DNA of 64,000 bases from Brassica napus (GCF_020379485.1 NW_026016728.1:33844-97843), one strand, 5' to 3'. Numbered from the stretch's first letter, positions 29,863-42,110 are shown. Notes: generated from the sequence alone by a model not told the origin. Program-made: numbers and translations.

Positions 29863-31135
29863 TACCAGCTCCAATTGGCTAAGATTTCTAAACCCTTTGA
29901 TTCTATGTGTTTGAGTAGTACTTATGAGAAGATTGATAGTATTACTTGGCATGCTAGATTGGGTCATCCTCATGCTCGTGCTATTGAATTGATAATTCCT
30001 AATATGTCATTTAATCACTTGGAGTGTGAAGCATGCATATTAGGAAAGCATTGTAGGACTGTTTTTCCAACATTAGAAACTACTTATGAGCATTGCTTTG
30101 ATCTAGTTCATTCAGATGTGTGGACTGCTCCTTGTTTGTCTAGAGATAGCCAGAAGTACTTTGTGACATTCATTGATGAGAAGTCTAAGTATACTTGGCT
30201 TACATTGCTTCCATCTAAAGATAGGGTGCTAGAAGCATTTATGAACTTCCAAGCATATGTATCTAATCAATACAATGCTACTGTGAAGGTACTGAGATCA
30301 GATAATGGAGGTGAATACATCAGCAATGCCTTCAAGAGTCATCTAGCCAAGCATGGGATTGTGCATCAGACTAGCTGTCCTTATACACCACAGCAGAATG
30401 GTGTAGCTGAGAGGAAGAACAGGCACTTGATGGAGGTTGCTAGATCAATGATGTTTCATGCAAATGTCCCAAAACGTTTTTGGAGTGATGCTGTGCAGAC
30501 TGCTTGCTATCTCATCAACCGGGTTCCAACCAAGATATTGAAGAATCTGTCTCCATTTGAAGTGTTGAACAAGAGCAAACCTGTCATTGATCACCTACGT
30601 GTCTTTGGGTGTGTGTGCTATGTCATGGTTCCAGGAGAGCAGAGAAACAAGCTGGAGGCAAGGAGTACTAAGGCTATGTTCATTGGTTACTCTATCACTC
30701 AGAAAGGGTACAAGTGCTATGATCCTGAAGCAAGGAGAGTGAGATGGTATCTAGAGAAGTGAAGTTTGTTGAAACAAAAGGTTATTATGAAGAAAAGGAG
30801 TGGAAAAATCTGAAGGATTTGTCTCAAGCTCCATCTGATAAGGCAACAATACTGAGAGTGTTGTTGGAGAAGCTCGGGATAGGGTTGTCCCAGGATCAGG
30901 AACCCGGCAGGAGAGAGTCTTCCAATCAGACTGGTGGAGCTGGAAGAACAACTCCTCTTGATCATGAGAGGGGGAATGGAACTGAATCTGGTGAGCAAGA
31001 GCAAAACCAAGAGGATTCAGGTCTTCATGATCAAGTTGAGAACAATGTTCAGTCTAGTGGAGAAGTGGATGAGGTTCAGTCTAGTGGAGAAGTAGATGAG
31101 GTTCAGTCTAGTGGAGAACAACAAGTTGGACCGGC
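29863..31135 (+). pseudogene. C4 pol piece 2: integrase and linker, with frameshift
   Basis: Encodes the integrase zinc finger (HARLGHPH ... [10 protein letters not shown]), catalytic Asp in HSDVW, Asp in RSDNGGEY and Glu in NGVAERKNR, up to RRV at about 30742. The frame then shifts: the first frame ends at 30762 and the next starts around ATG 30744 (MVSREVKF). The linker contains a near-perfect 27-nt repeat (EVDEVQSSG type) at about 31050-31115. It ends in ...QQVGPA at the C7 insertion. The same frameshift is present in C5. Confidence 0.9.
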
Positions 31136-31719
31136 TGTTGAGATGTGCTGAGGTATTTGAGAAGGCATTGAGGAGTTAAGGAAATGAGGAAGCAAAGGAG
31201 TGAAAGGGAAGAGAGAATTGAGCAATGGTACGGACGGATCATCCGTACACTGACCGTACAAGGTAAAAGGGAGGATGGTAACTTCACCGAGTAACCACAT
31301 GAACTGAGGTGAAGTTACACTCGACCAAAAGCTTATCCAGACGTTGGAGTGGATAAGAGAGGCGCGCATTGACAGCTAAGACAGGCTGGCAAAGACTGGA
31401 AAGGAAGAGCATCTTGGACTTGGATCAGGAAGATGCCTAATCGTGTGAAGCTTGTCATTGGCCGGTTCAAACAAAAGCAAAGGCTCTTCCCTTGACTTCA
31501 CATGCTTAGCTATCCTTATGTTTTCGAAAAACCCTAATGCTTAGGACTATATATATGTAACCTCAGTCATTAATAAAGATTAGACAGTTCTAAACAATCC
31601 TTCTCTTTACTCATTTCACTATGATTCTCCATTAGTCTCTAAGTTGTCTCTTAATCTCTTATTCTCCTTCTTTAATCCTTTCTAAACTCAGATAATCTTT
31701 TACATTCCTAAATGTCATA
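31136..31719 (+). repeat. C7 5' LTR
   Basis: GTAC-core sites at 31226-31261, TTGACTTCACATGC block at 31492-31505, TATA box CTATATATATG at 31547-31557. Ends AAATGTCATA. Confidence 0.95.
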
Positions 31720-31737
31720 TGGTATCAGAGCCAGGTT
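31720..31737 (+). other. C7 primer-binding site
   Basis: TGGTATCAGAGCCAGGTT, directly after the LTR. Confidence 0.95.
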
Positions 31738-31981
31738 GATTACAATCTGAGTTCGTGAGTGTTTCTCTTAAGGATTCAAGTTTGAAACTTTAAGAGAACA
31801 AGTGAGTGTGTTTGAGAGTTTCTTGAGAGTTCCAAAAGCTCAAGGTGTTTGTGTGTGTCTTGGTGGTCCGTGAGAGGTTCATTTGAAGACTCAAGAGTGA
31901 ATCTGTGTTCTAGAGAGCAGCGTGGGTTCTCAGTACAAGATCTAACCGGTTGTTCAAGCTAGAGACGTCAAGCTGTTCAAG

Positions 31982-34900
31982 ATGGAGAGTGGCATGAAGA
32001 TGAAGGTCGCGGTGACATTCAAGGGAACCAACTACCTAGTCTGGTCTAGGATGGTGAAGACTGCTGTGGGAAGCAAGGGTTTGTGGAAGCATATCACATC
32101 TGGTGAGGCTCCAAAGGTGATTACTCAAGGGGATGAAACGGAGAGTCCCGAGGAGAGTGTTGTAGAGAAGTGGCAACAAGAAGACATGATGGTGATGTCA
32201 GTTCTTCATGCCTCTTTGGAGCCGGCTATACTAGATGCTTATAGCTACTGTGAGACAGCCAAGGAGCTGTGGGATACTCTACAGAAAGTGTATGGAAACA
32301 CTTCTAACCTGAACCGAGTGTTTGAAGTCAAGAAGGCAATCAATGGGTTAACTCAAGATGACACGGAGTTCACTAAGCACTTGGGGAGGTTCAGGTCTCT
32401 TTGGTCTGAGTTGGAGATGCTGAGGCCAAGCACGGTTGATCCAGAGCTTCTAAATGAGAGACGCGAGCAGGACAAGGTCTTTGGGTTGCTGCTCACGTTG
32501 AATGCAAGCTACAGTGGTCTTATCCAGCACATGCTATGGTCTGAGAAGCTGCCTGACCTTGAAGAGGTGTGCGCTAAGATACAGAAGGAGCAGGGCTCAA
32601 TGGGTTTGTTTGGAGGCAAGGGAGACTTATCTCTTGCAAATGCTGTGCAACCTGACCGGGAAGAGCCTCCACAAGCCAACAAAGCTGGTTACAACAAGTA
32701 TGAGGATAGGAAGTTCAATGGGAACTGTGATCACTGCAAGAAGCATGGACACAAGAAGAGTCAGTGCTGGATACTCCATCCCCACTTGAAGCCGGCTAAG
32801 TTCATGAAGGAGAGAGAGGCAAAAGCTCACATGACTGAAGGATCAAGTGGAGCAGGGCCATCCAACCGTGGAGCTGAAGGGAGAACCGTGAAGGAGATGG
32901 AAAAGCTTTGGTGACCTACACTGGAGCTATCAACCCCCGAGGCAATGATCAAGACTTCATCAGGAGATCCGAGATGGATGCACTCATCAAAATGCTCAAG
33001 GATAATGGTAACATTCATGGGTATTCATTTGGTGCTTCTATGATTGCTAGAACTATAGAAATGACTCCTAATGTGGCTGAGATTGCTAGGATTGATAGTA
33101 AGACTGGAATTGAGCATTGCATTGATAGAAATGCTAGGATGAATGCATATAGATCACAAATTAGCATCTGCCATAGTGCTAGCAATACATCCAAACCATT
33201 GATTATAGATTCAGGTGCATCTCATCATATGATTAGTGACACCAACCTGATTAAAGATATAGAACCTACTAATGGATGTGTGATGATTGCAAATGGGGAT
33301 AAGATACCTATTAAGGGAATAGGAAACTTAAAGCTATTTGATAAGAACACTAGAGCATTTTATATTCCGGAATTCACATCAAACCTTCTTTCAGTTAAGA
33401 AATGCACTACTGATTTGAATTGCAATGTTATATTCAGTCCTAATGATGTGAAGTTTCAGGATATTGAGAGCAGCCAATTGATTGGAAAAGGAGTTACAAA
33501 GGGAGACTTATACATGCTTGAGAAGCTTGATCCTGTTTCCAATTATAACTGCTCATTTACTTCTGCTTCTAGTTTGAATAAAAATGCATTGTGGCATGCT
33601 AGATTAGGTCATCCCCATGAGAGGGCTTTAAACTTGATGTTACCAGGTGTGGTTTTTGAAAATAATAAGTGTGAGGCTTGCATTTTAGGCAAGCATTGTA
33701 AGAATGTGTTTCCAAGAACATCTACTGTCTATGAAAATTGCTTTGATTTGATTCATACTGATGTGTGGACTGCACCTAGTTTTTCTAGAGATAATCATAA
33801 GTATTTTGTCACATTCATTGATGAAAAATCTAAATACACCTGGTTAACACTCATTCCATCAAAAGATAGGGTGATAGATGCATTCAAGAACTTTCAAGCT
33901 TATGTGACTAACCATTATCATGCTAGGATTAAAATTTTGAGATCAGATAATGGAGGGGAGTACACAAGCTATGCGTTCAAGAGTCATCTAGATCACCATG
34001 GAATCCTTCATCAAACAAGCTGTCCCTACACACCACAACAGAATGGTGTAGCTGAGAGGAAGAACAGGCACTTGATGGAAGTGGCTCGGTCACTGATGTT
34101 CCAAGCTAATGTACCTAAGAGATTCTGGAGTGATGCTGTATCTACTGCGTGCTATCTAATCAACAGGATGCCTACAAAGGTGTTGAAGGATCAAGCACCA
34201 TTTGAAGTTCTGAACAAGCGCAAGCCATCCTTGGAATACATGAGAGTGTTTGGATGCTTATGCTATGTTCTAGTACCAGGAGAGTTGAGGAACAAGCTAG
34301 AAGCAAGAAGCAGAAAGGCAATGTTCATTGGCTACTCAACAACTCAAAAAGGATATAAGTGTTATGATCCAGAAGCTAGAAGGGTGCTTGTATCTAGAGA
34401 TGTGAAGTTCATTGAAGAAAGAGGATACTATGAGGAGAAGAATCAAGAAGATTTGAAGGATCTCACATCAGATAAGGCTGGAGTCTTAAGAATCATTTTG
34501 GAAGGTCTCGGTATCAAGATGAACCAGGATCAATCCACAAGAAGTGGAAGACAAGAAGAGAGCTCAACTGCACCAAGTGGAGCTGCTCAAACACCTCACC
34601 TTGATCATGAGGGGGGAAGTGAACCTGAAACTCAAGAAAATGGCCAAGAAGGAGTCGGCTTGAGTGAGGAAGGAGGAGAGTTCAACTCAGGTTCTCATCA
34701 TCAAGGTGAGCAAGACCAAGGAGAGGAAGAACATCAGAGTGAAGCACAAGAACCGACTACACAAGATGAGCCGGTTCAAGAGCAAGAACAACCAGTATTG
34801 AGGAGAAGCACAAGGCTGAGAAAGGATCCTTCCTCTTGGGTAAACACGCGAGTGTACTACAATGCCCAAGCAGTGGAGCATCCTTCTCAAGTCGTGTGTT

Positions 34901-36513
34901 CATTTGCTCAATACCCTGAAGAACATTGCGCCTTCATGGTTAACTTGGATGAGAATTACATTCCAAGAAGCTATGAAGAAGCAATCATGGATAAAGAATG
35001 GAAGGAGTCAGTTGGAGCTGAGGCAGGAGCTATGATCAAGAATGATACATGGTATGAGAGTGAGCTACCAAAAGGGAAGAAGGCTGTGACTAGTAGGTGG
35101 ATATTCACAATCAAGTATAAGGCAGATGGAAAGATTGAGAGAAAGAAGTCAAGGCTGGTTGCAAGAGGTTTCACTCAAACTTATGGAGAAGATTACATAG
35201 AAACCTTTGCACCAGTAGCTAAACTACATACAATCCGGATTGTGTTAAGCTTGGCTGTGAATCTTGGATGGGGGTTATGGCAAATGGATGTGAAGAATGC
35301 CTTTCTACAAGGTGAACTTGAGGATGAAGTGTATATGCATCCACCTCCAGGCCTTGAACACTTAGTGAAGAGAGGGAATGTGTTGAGATTGAAGAAAGCT
35401 ATCTATGGGCTGAAGCAATCACCAAGAGCTTGGTACAACAAGCTGAGTACTACTCTTAATGGCCGAGGCTTCAAGAAGTCTGAACTAGATCACACTCTCT
35501 TCACACTCACCACCCCCTCAGGTATGATTGCACTCCTTGTGTATGTTGATGATATCATTATCACAGGAAGTGATAAGGAGGGTATCATAGCAACCAAGGA
35601 GTTCCTTAAATCCATGTTTGAGATTAAAGACTTGGGAGAAATGAAATACTTTCTTGGAATTGAGATATGTAGATCCAAGGAAGGTTTGTTCATGTCCCAA
35701 AGGAAATATACACTTGATCTTTTGAAAGGTGCAGGTGCTTATGGAGGCAAGACAGCAAGGATGCCTATGGAGGATGGCTACAAAGTCCCACGAGAGGGGG
35801 AGATTGAAGACAGCAAGCCTTATCAGGATCCTAAACTCTATAGAAAACTAGTTGGCAAATTGATTTATCTTACCATAACTAGACCTGACATTTGCTTTGC
35901 TGTGAATCAGGTGAGTCAACACATGCAAGTGCCTAAGGAGCATCACTGGCGCATGGTAGAGAGGATCTTGATGTATCTCAACGGCTCACCTGATCAAGGA
36001 GTATGGATGGGCTGCAATGGAAGCACTGAAGTGGTGGGATACTGTGATGCGGATTGGGCTGGTGATAGAGCAGACAGGAGATCAACCACAGGCTATTGCA
36101 CATTCATTGGAGGCAACTTGGTGACTTGGAAGAGTAAGAAGCAGAAGGTGGTGTCTTGCTCAAGTGCAGAAGCTGAGTATAGAGCTATGCTGAAGCTCAC
36201 CAACGAGTTAGTATGGATCAAAGGCATCTTGAAGCATTTGGAGATTGATCAAGCCACGCCAATGACCATGCATTGTGACAACCAAGCAGCTATCCACATT
36301 GCCTCCAACTCGGTGTTCCATGAGAGAACCAAGCACATTGAAGTTGATTGCCACAAGGTGAGGCAGATGATCATCCTAGGAGTCATCTTGCCATGCTACA
36401 CAAGAAGTGAAGATCAGTTAGCGGATGTGTTCACCAAAGCTGCAAGACAGAAGACAATGGAGTCCATTCACATACGGTTGGGCCTCATTGATCTTGGGAA
36501 GAGAAGGAGCTGA
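31982..36513 (+). pseudogene. C7 gag-pol, single frameshift after the zinc knuckle
   Basis: ATG 31982 (MESGMKMKVAV). Gag with UBN2-like core and zinc knuckle CDHCKKHGHKKSQC (32727-32768). The frame closes at 32914 because one G appears lost from a G run near 32880; pol continues in the other frame to 36513. Pol has protease DSGASHHM (about 33210), integrase, RT with YVDD (35542-35553) and RNase H, all uninterrupted. Compared with C3, only this base separates it from a single frame. Because C3 and C8 have gag and pol in one frame at this place, I read it as a mutation and not programmed frameshifting. Confidence 0.93.
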
Positions 36514-36545
36514 TCCCCTTGGCTGTGAGGTCTTTACTCTTTTTC

Positions 36546-36653
36546 CCTTATCAAGGTTTTATCCCAATGGGTTTTCCTTGGTAAAGTTTTTAATGAGGAA
36601 GATCTCATAGCTATCCAAGCTTAGGCTTTCACAAAGCTAAGCTTGAGGGGGAG
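36546..36653 (+). other. C7 3' double-hairpin element and polypurine tract
   Basis: Hairpin 1 at 36546-36586 (CCTTATCAAGG / CCTTGGTAAAG, one mismatch). Hairpin 2 at 36616-36645 (CAAGCTTAG ... CTAAGCTTG with inner CTTT/AAAG). Polypurine tract 36646-36653. Confidence 0.86.
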
Positions 36654-37237
36654 TGTTGAGATGTGCTGAGGTATTTGAGAAGGCATTGAGGAGTTAAGGA
36701 AATGAGGAAGCAAAGGAGTGAAAGGGAAGAGAGAATTGAGCAATGGTACGGACGGATCATCCGTACACTGACCGTACAAGGTAAAAGGGAGGATGGTAAC
36801 TTCACCGAGTAACCACATGAACTGAGGTGAAGTTACACTCGACCAAAAGCTTATCCAGACGTTGGAGTGGATAAGAGAGGCGCGCATTGACAGCTAAGAC
36901 AGGCTGGCAAAGACTGGAAAGGAAGAGCATCTTGGACTTGGATCAGGAAGATGCCTAATCGTGTGAAGCTTGTCATTGGCCGGTTCAAACAAAAGCAAAG
37001 GCTCTTCCCTTGACTTCACATGCTTAGCTATCCTTATGTTTTCGAAAAACCCTAATGCTTAGGACTATATATATGTAACCTCAGTCATTAATAAAGATTA
37101 GACAGTTCTAAACAATCCTTCTCTTTACTCATTTCACTATGATTCTCCATTAGTCTCTAAGTTGTCTCTTAATCTCTTATTCTCCTTCTTTAATCCTTTC
37201 TAAACTCAGATAATCTTTTACATTCCTAAATGTCATA
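36654..37237 (+). repeat. C7 3' LTR
   Basis: 584 bp, no difference seen from the 5' copy. GTAC cluster at 36744-36779. Confidence 0.95.
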
Positions 37238-37242
37238 CCGGC

Positions 37243-38835
37243 CAGTTCAGAAGAAGAGCAAGTGGAGCCGGCTAGTGTGCAAACTGAAGATCAGGTGCAA
37301 GCTTTGAGGAGGAGCACAAGGATAAAGAGGGATCCTTCCAACTGGGTAAACACGAGAGTGTACTACAATGCCCAGGCTGTGGAGCATCCTTCTCAAGCTG
37401 TGTGTTCATTTGCTGAGTTTCCAGAGGAGCATTATGCCTTTATGATTAGTCTGGATGAGAGTTATGTGCCAAGGACTTATGAAGAAGCTATGTTAGACAA
37501 GGAATGGAAAGAATCAGTGGGAGCTGAAGCAGGTGCTATGATCAAGAATGATACATGGTATGAGAGTGAGCTGCCTAAGGGAAAGAAGGCTGTATCTAGT
37601 AGATGGATCTTCACAATCAAGTATCTAGCAAATGGACAGATTGATAGGAAGAAGACCAGACTGGTTGCAAGAGGATTTACACAAACCTATGGAGAGGATT
37701 ACATTGATACCTTTGCACCAGTAGCTAAGCTGCACACAGTTCGGATTGTGTTGTCCATTGCAACAAACTTGGAGTGGGATTTGTGGCAGATGGATGTGAA
37801 GAATGCTTTCTTACAAGGTGAGCTAGAAGATGAGGTATACATGCTTCCTCCTCCTGGTCTTGAGCATCTAGTAAAACCAGGAAATGTTTTGAGATTGAAG
37901 AAGGCAATATATGGGCTGAAGCAGTCTCCTAGAGCTTGGTACAGAAAGCTGAGTACAACTCTCAATGGGAGAGGATTCAGGAAGTCTGAACTGGATCATA
38001 CACTCTTCACTTTGGTTACTCCATCAGGGATCATTGTGATACTGGTATATGTGGATGATTTGATTATCACATGGAGTGATAAGGCTGGGATTAAAGCCAC
38101 TAAAGAGTTCCTCAAGTCTGTGTTTGATATCAAAGACTTGGGAGAGATGAAGTATTTCTTGGGGATTGAGATATGCAGATCCAAGGAGGGTTTGTTTATG
38201 TGTCAAAGGAAGTATACAATGGATATGTTGAAGGAGGCTGATATACTTGGAGGAAAGGTAGCCAAGACACCTCTTGAAGAGGGGTATAAGGTCTTACGTG
38301 AGGGGGAGGTTGAAGAGAACCAGTTGTTTGAGGATGCTAAGCTGTATAGGAAGATGGTTGGCAAGCTGATCTACTTGACTATTACCAGGCCAGATATATG
38401 TTTTGCTGTGAATCAAGTGAGTCAACATATGCAGGCGCCAAAGGTCCATCACTGGAAGATGGTTGATAGGATACTGAGGTATTTGAGTGGGACGGCTGGA
38501 CAAGGAGTTTGGATGGGCTGTAATGGCAGTACAGAAGTGGTTGGGTATTGTGATGCTGATTGGGCAGGAGATAGAGTGGACAGGAGATCAACTACTGGGT
38601 ATTGTACATTCATTGGAGGGAACTTGGTTACTTGGAAGAGTAAGAAGCAGAAGGTTATCTCTTGTTCAAGTGCTGAAGCTGAGTATAGAGCCATGTTGAA
38701 GCTGACAAACGAGTTGGTGTGGATCAAGGGGATCTTGAAGCATCTAGAGATTGAGCAGAGTGCTCCTATGACTATGCATTGTGACAATCAAGCAGCTATC
38801 CACATTGCCTCCAACTCAGTGTTTCATGAGAGAAC
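37243..38835 (+). pseudogene. C4 pol piece 3: RT and most of RNase H
   Basis: Open throughout. It carries the conserved entry [26 protein letters not shown] ([30 protein letters not shown] near 38047) and RNase H (DADWAGD, SSAEAEYRA, CDNQAA) up to VFHER, where C8 is inserted (target AGAAC, 38831-38835). After YVDD, the usual TGSDK is TWSDK. Part of the RT entry (ESVGAEAGAMIKNDTWYES) is C3-like while the following KYLANG and RKKTRL are C6-like, so it looks mosaic. Confidence 0.92.
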
Positions 38836-39398
38836 TGTTGAGTTGAGTTAAGCATATAAGTAAGAAGAGAAGAGGGGTTGAGGAGATGAAGAGATGAGGC
38901 AGAGTGGAGTTTAGAGAGAGCATGGTACGGACGTCCGTACAAGGCCGTACAAGCCGTACAGTCCGTACCATCCAAGCCTCGACCAAGACTTACCGTGCAT
39001 TGCCCAAGTGAAATGGTAAACGCGGAAGAGTTACTCAAGAGGATAAGGATCAGAACGTTGAGAGGATAAGGGAAGAGCATGCCAGGCTGTGACAGGCTGT
39101 AAAGAGAGGAAGCATGCGAGTCCCCTCATCCGTCCATCCCTAAAGCAACCTTTGACTCCACATGCTTCAATAGTGCCCATTTCGAGTCTTGGAAACCCTT
39201 GTAGCTCTCTTATAAATATGTAACCTCACTCATTAATAAGATTATGCAGTTTGAGTCTCTCTAATCTCTTAGACACTATGGTTCTCTCTTAGACTCTAAA
39301 CGGCTCTATCTAGTCTCTTAATCTTTCACAAACTTCTCTTAATCACTTCTTAAACACTCTCTTTATTCTGATTACTCTAAGGATCTCTTAATCTCATA
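38836..39398 (+). repeat. C8 5' LTR
   Basis: 563 bp. Dense GTAC-core cluster 38924-38969, including TCCGTACAA; TTTGACTCCACATGC block 39151-39165; TATA box TATAAATA 39211-39218. Ends AATCTCATA. Confidence 0.95.
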
Positions 39399-39416
39399 TG
39401 GTATCAGAGCCAGGTT
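39399..39416 (+). other. C8 primer-binding site
   Basis: TGGTATCAGAGCCAGGTT. The next bases (CATTTGAATCTGG) resemble the L1/L2 leader (CATTAGAACTTGG). Confidence 0.94.
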
Positions 39417-39623
39417 CATTTGAATCTGGGGTTTGATCTTTAGAGAGTTACAAGCTAACGGCTTTGAAGCTACACGCGAGTAGTCTTGAAGGTGTTGAAG
39501 CTGTGATACGTTCTAGTTGAAGCTGTGCTACGTTCTGTGTGTTTGCGTGATTCTAGACTCAAGGTTGGTGTGTACGAGATTCAAGATTCAAGTTTTCAAG
39601 TCAAGCAAAGATGGGAACATGGG

Positions 39624-41133
39624 ATGAACATGAGGATAAAGGTAGCGGTTACTTTCAAAGGTAGCAACTACCTTGTGTGGTCTCGGATGGTGAAGACTGC
39701 GGTGGGAAGTAAGGGTTTGTGGGGGCACATCACAACAGGGGAGGCTCCGAAACTCATTACTCAGGGAGGAGATCAAGAAGAGGTCTCCAATGAAGCGGCT
39801 GTGGAGAAATGGCAACAAGAAGACATGCTGGTGATGACGGTTCTACACGCATCCTTGGACCCAGCTATCTTGGATGCCTACAGCTACTGTGAATCAGCCA
39901 AGGAGCTGTGGGACACGCTGAAGAAGGTGTATGGGAACACTTCCAACCTCAGCCGTGTGTTTGAAGTGAAGCTAGCGATCAACCGTCTTGCACAAGAGGA
40001 CATGGAGTTCACTAAGCACTTGGGGAGGTTCAGGTCCTTATGGTCAGAGCTGGAGATGCTGAGGCCGAGCACAACTGATCCAGATCAGTTGAATGAGAGG
40101 CGCGAGCAAGACAAGGTCTTTGGGTTGCTTCTCACACTGAACCCGGCCTACACTCAACTCATCCAGCACATGCTAAGGTCAGATAAGCTTCCGGACCTTG
40201 AGGAGGTGTGTGCGCAAATCCAAAGGGAGCAGGGATCTATGGGGTTGTTTGGAGGAAAGGGGGAGCTCTCTCTTGCCAATCAAGCAGCTCATGAGGACTC
40301 AACCGAGACTCCACAAGCAAACAAGGCATCTCACGGGAAGTACGAGGACAGGAAGTTCAATGGCAACTGTGATCATTGCAAGAAGCATGGTCATAAGAAG
40401 AGCCAATGCTGGATACTACACCCACACCTCAAGCCGGCCAAGTTCATGAAGGAGCGTGAGGGAAGGGCAAATGTGACTGAAGGTTCAAGTGGAGCTGGCA
40501 CCAGCAAGGCGAGTGAAGTGGATGGGCTTGGAGGCAATGATGGGAATGGGAAGTCTCTGGTGGCTTACACAGGCGCCTCAAGCTCACGCAGCAATGATGA
40601 CTACATCAAGAGATCAGACCTTGACGCTCTCTTCAAAATGCTAAAGGAAAACGGTAACACTTATGGTTATTCCTTTGGAGCTTCTATGATTGCATATAAG
40701 GATGATCACTTGATTAGAGAACTAGTAGAACGGTTAGAAGCTAGGAATGAGTATAGAAATGCTCACATTGCTAGAACTGATAGGATGCATCCATTGCTTA
40801 GTAATCTATGTCATAATGCTAAACGAGTAGGTAAACCATTGATTGTTGATTCTGGTGCATCACATCATATGATAAGTGATGAGAACTTGATTAAGGATAT
40901 AGAACCTACGCATGGGCATGTGATGATAGCAAATGGGGATAAGATACCTATTAGAGGAATAGGAAAGCTTAAGTTGTTTAACAAAGAATCTAGAGCTTTT
41001 TACATGCATGAATTCACATCAAACCTATTATCTGTGAAGAAATGTACTAATGATTTACAATGCAATGTTATCTTTAGTCCTAATGATGTGAAGTTTCAGG
41101 ATATTGAGAGCAGCAGATTGATTGGGAAAGGGA
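39624..41133 (+). pseudogene. C8 gag-pol, part before L2
   Basis: ATG 39624 (MNMRIKVAV), with an open non-ATG extension upstream. Gag UBN2-like core, zinc knuckle CDHCKKHGHKKSQC (about 40366-40407), protease DSGASHHM (about 40850) and the linker to LIGKG, where L2 interrupts it. The ending GMLN is L2 sequence. No stop inside. It continues at 48969. Confidence 0.93.
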
Positions 41134-42092
41134 TGTTGAACTGAAGAGAAGATAGAGCTTGTACAATAATAGGACAAGCTCTAGAAGATGTCAAGAAGAG
41201 TTCAATCAAGCTTCAGAAGTGTTCTGAAGTAGTTATCTTGGGAAGTTAAGTCTAGGGAAGACTTAGACTCATCATGTGAAGGCTTTGGAGGAGTTAGAGA
41301 GAAGATGGTCCAAGGTGCAATTATAGGGCGGCCTTGTACGGCCTGGTACGGCCAAAGGCGAACCAAAGAAGATGGTGGATCGACCAAAGAAGTGAGAAAG
41401 AGTGTTGGGCAAATATAGGGCGAGTGGTACGGACAGGAGGTCCGTACCATCGACCGTACTGCCAATCATCTCGCCCACACATCCGGTTTAAGCAATGTTG
41501 AAGAAGTGCAAAGTCTGGGCGTGTTTATCTTGGCTATGAGGACCGTTGGGAGCTACAGGAAACAAAGGGAATATCCCTTAGGATCAGAGTGATCCAAGAG
41601 ACAGGCTGGAAAGAGAAAAGCACTTTACCTTTCCAGCCACCTTTCCACATGAGTCCATCTTAGCCTTTCATTCAAAATGGATCAATCCCACCTTCCATTC
41701 AGTCAAGGCACGACCACAATTTCCAGCTAGCATCAAGACCAGTCTACTCTCATCCTAGCCATCCATTCTATCATTTATTTACAACCTTAGGATGTAGGGT
41801 TTATGAGTGTAATGTAAAGGCATATAAAAGCCTTGTATATGTGATTGTAAACACTTAAGTGAGTAAGGGGGTTTCCCTTCTCCTTCTCTAATCTGAAACA
41901 CTTTCTCTTAGTCTCTCTAGTCTCTCATCCTGAATCTCTATACACGTTCTCAGTCTTGTTACTAATCTCTTAAACACTTAGACACACAAACACTCATTAA
42001 ACTTCCTTTCTCTCAAATCGCTTCCAAGCTCTCTCTCTTTACCCATTTGGGTTTCATACACACATACAACCTGAGTACTCTTAAATCTCATA
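41134..42092 (+). repeat. L2 5' LTR
   Basis: 959 bp. GTAC-core sites scattered over 41336-41460, TATA box TATAAAAG at 41823-41830. Ends AATCTCATA. Confidence 0.93.
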
Positions 42093-42110
42093 TGGTATCA
42101 GAGCCAGGTT
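42093..42110 (+). other. L2 primer-binding site
   Basis: TGGTATCAGAGCCAGGTT. Confidence 0.93.

Larger units (their letters stand above)
31136..37237 (+). mobile_element. C7: young Ty1/copia element in C4
   Basis: 6102 bp. LTRs of 584 bp (31136-31719, 36654-37237) look identical base for base. PBS 31720-31737, polypurine tract 36646-36653, target duplication CCGGC (31131-31135, 37238-37242). Excision rejoins the C4 frame exactly (VGPA then SSEEEQ). LTR termini TG..TA. Gag-pol has one frameshift. Identical LTRs mean very recent insertion or LTR conversion. Its polyprotein is close to that of C3, but its LTR is different. Confidence 0.95.

Noticed and set aside
32870..32920. Programmed gag/pol frameshift in C7
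   Set aside because: C3 and C8 have gag and pol in one frame at this place; loss of one G from a G run is simpler.
38487..38699. Separate small genes overlapping RNase H of C4 (and the equivalents in C2, C3 and C6)
   Set aside because: Alternate-frame shadows of a conserved RNase H sequence, present in all copies.
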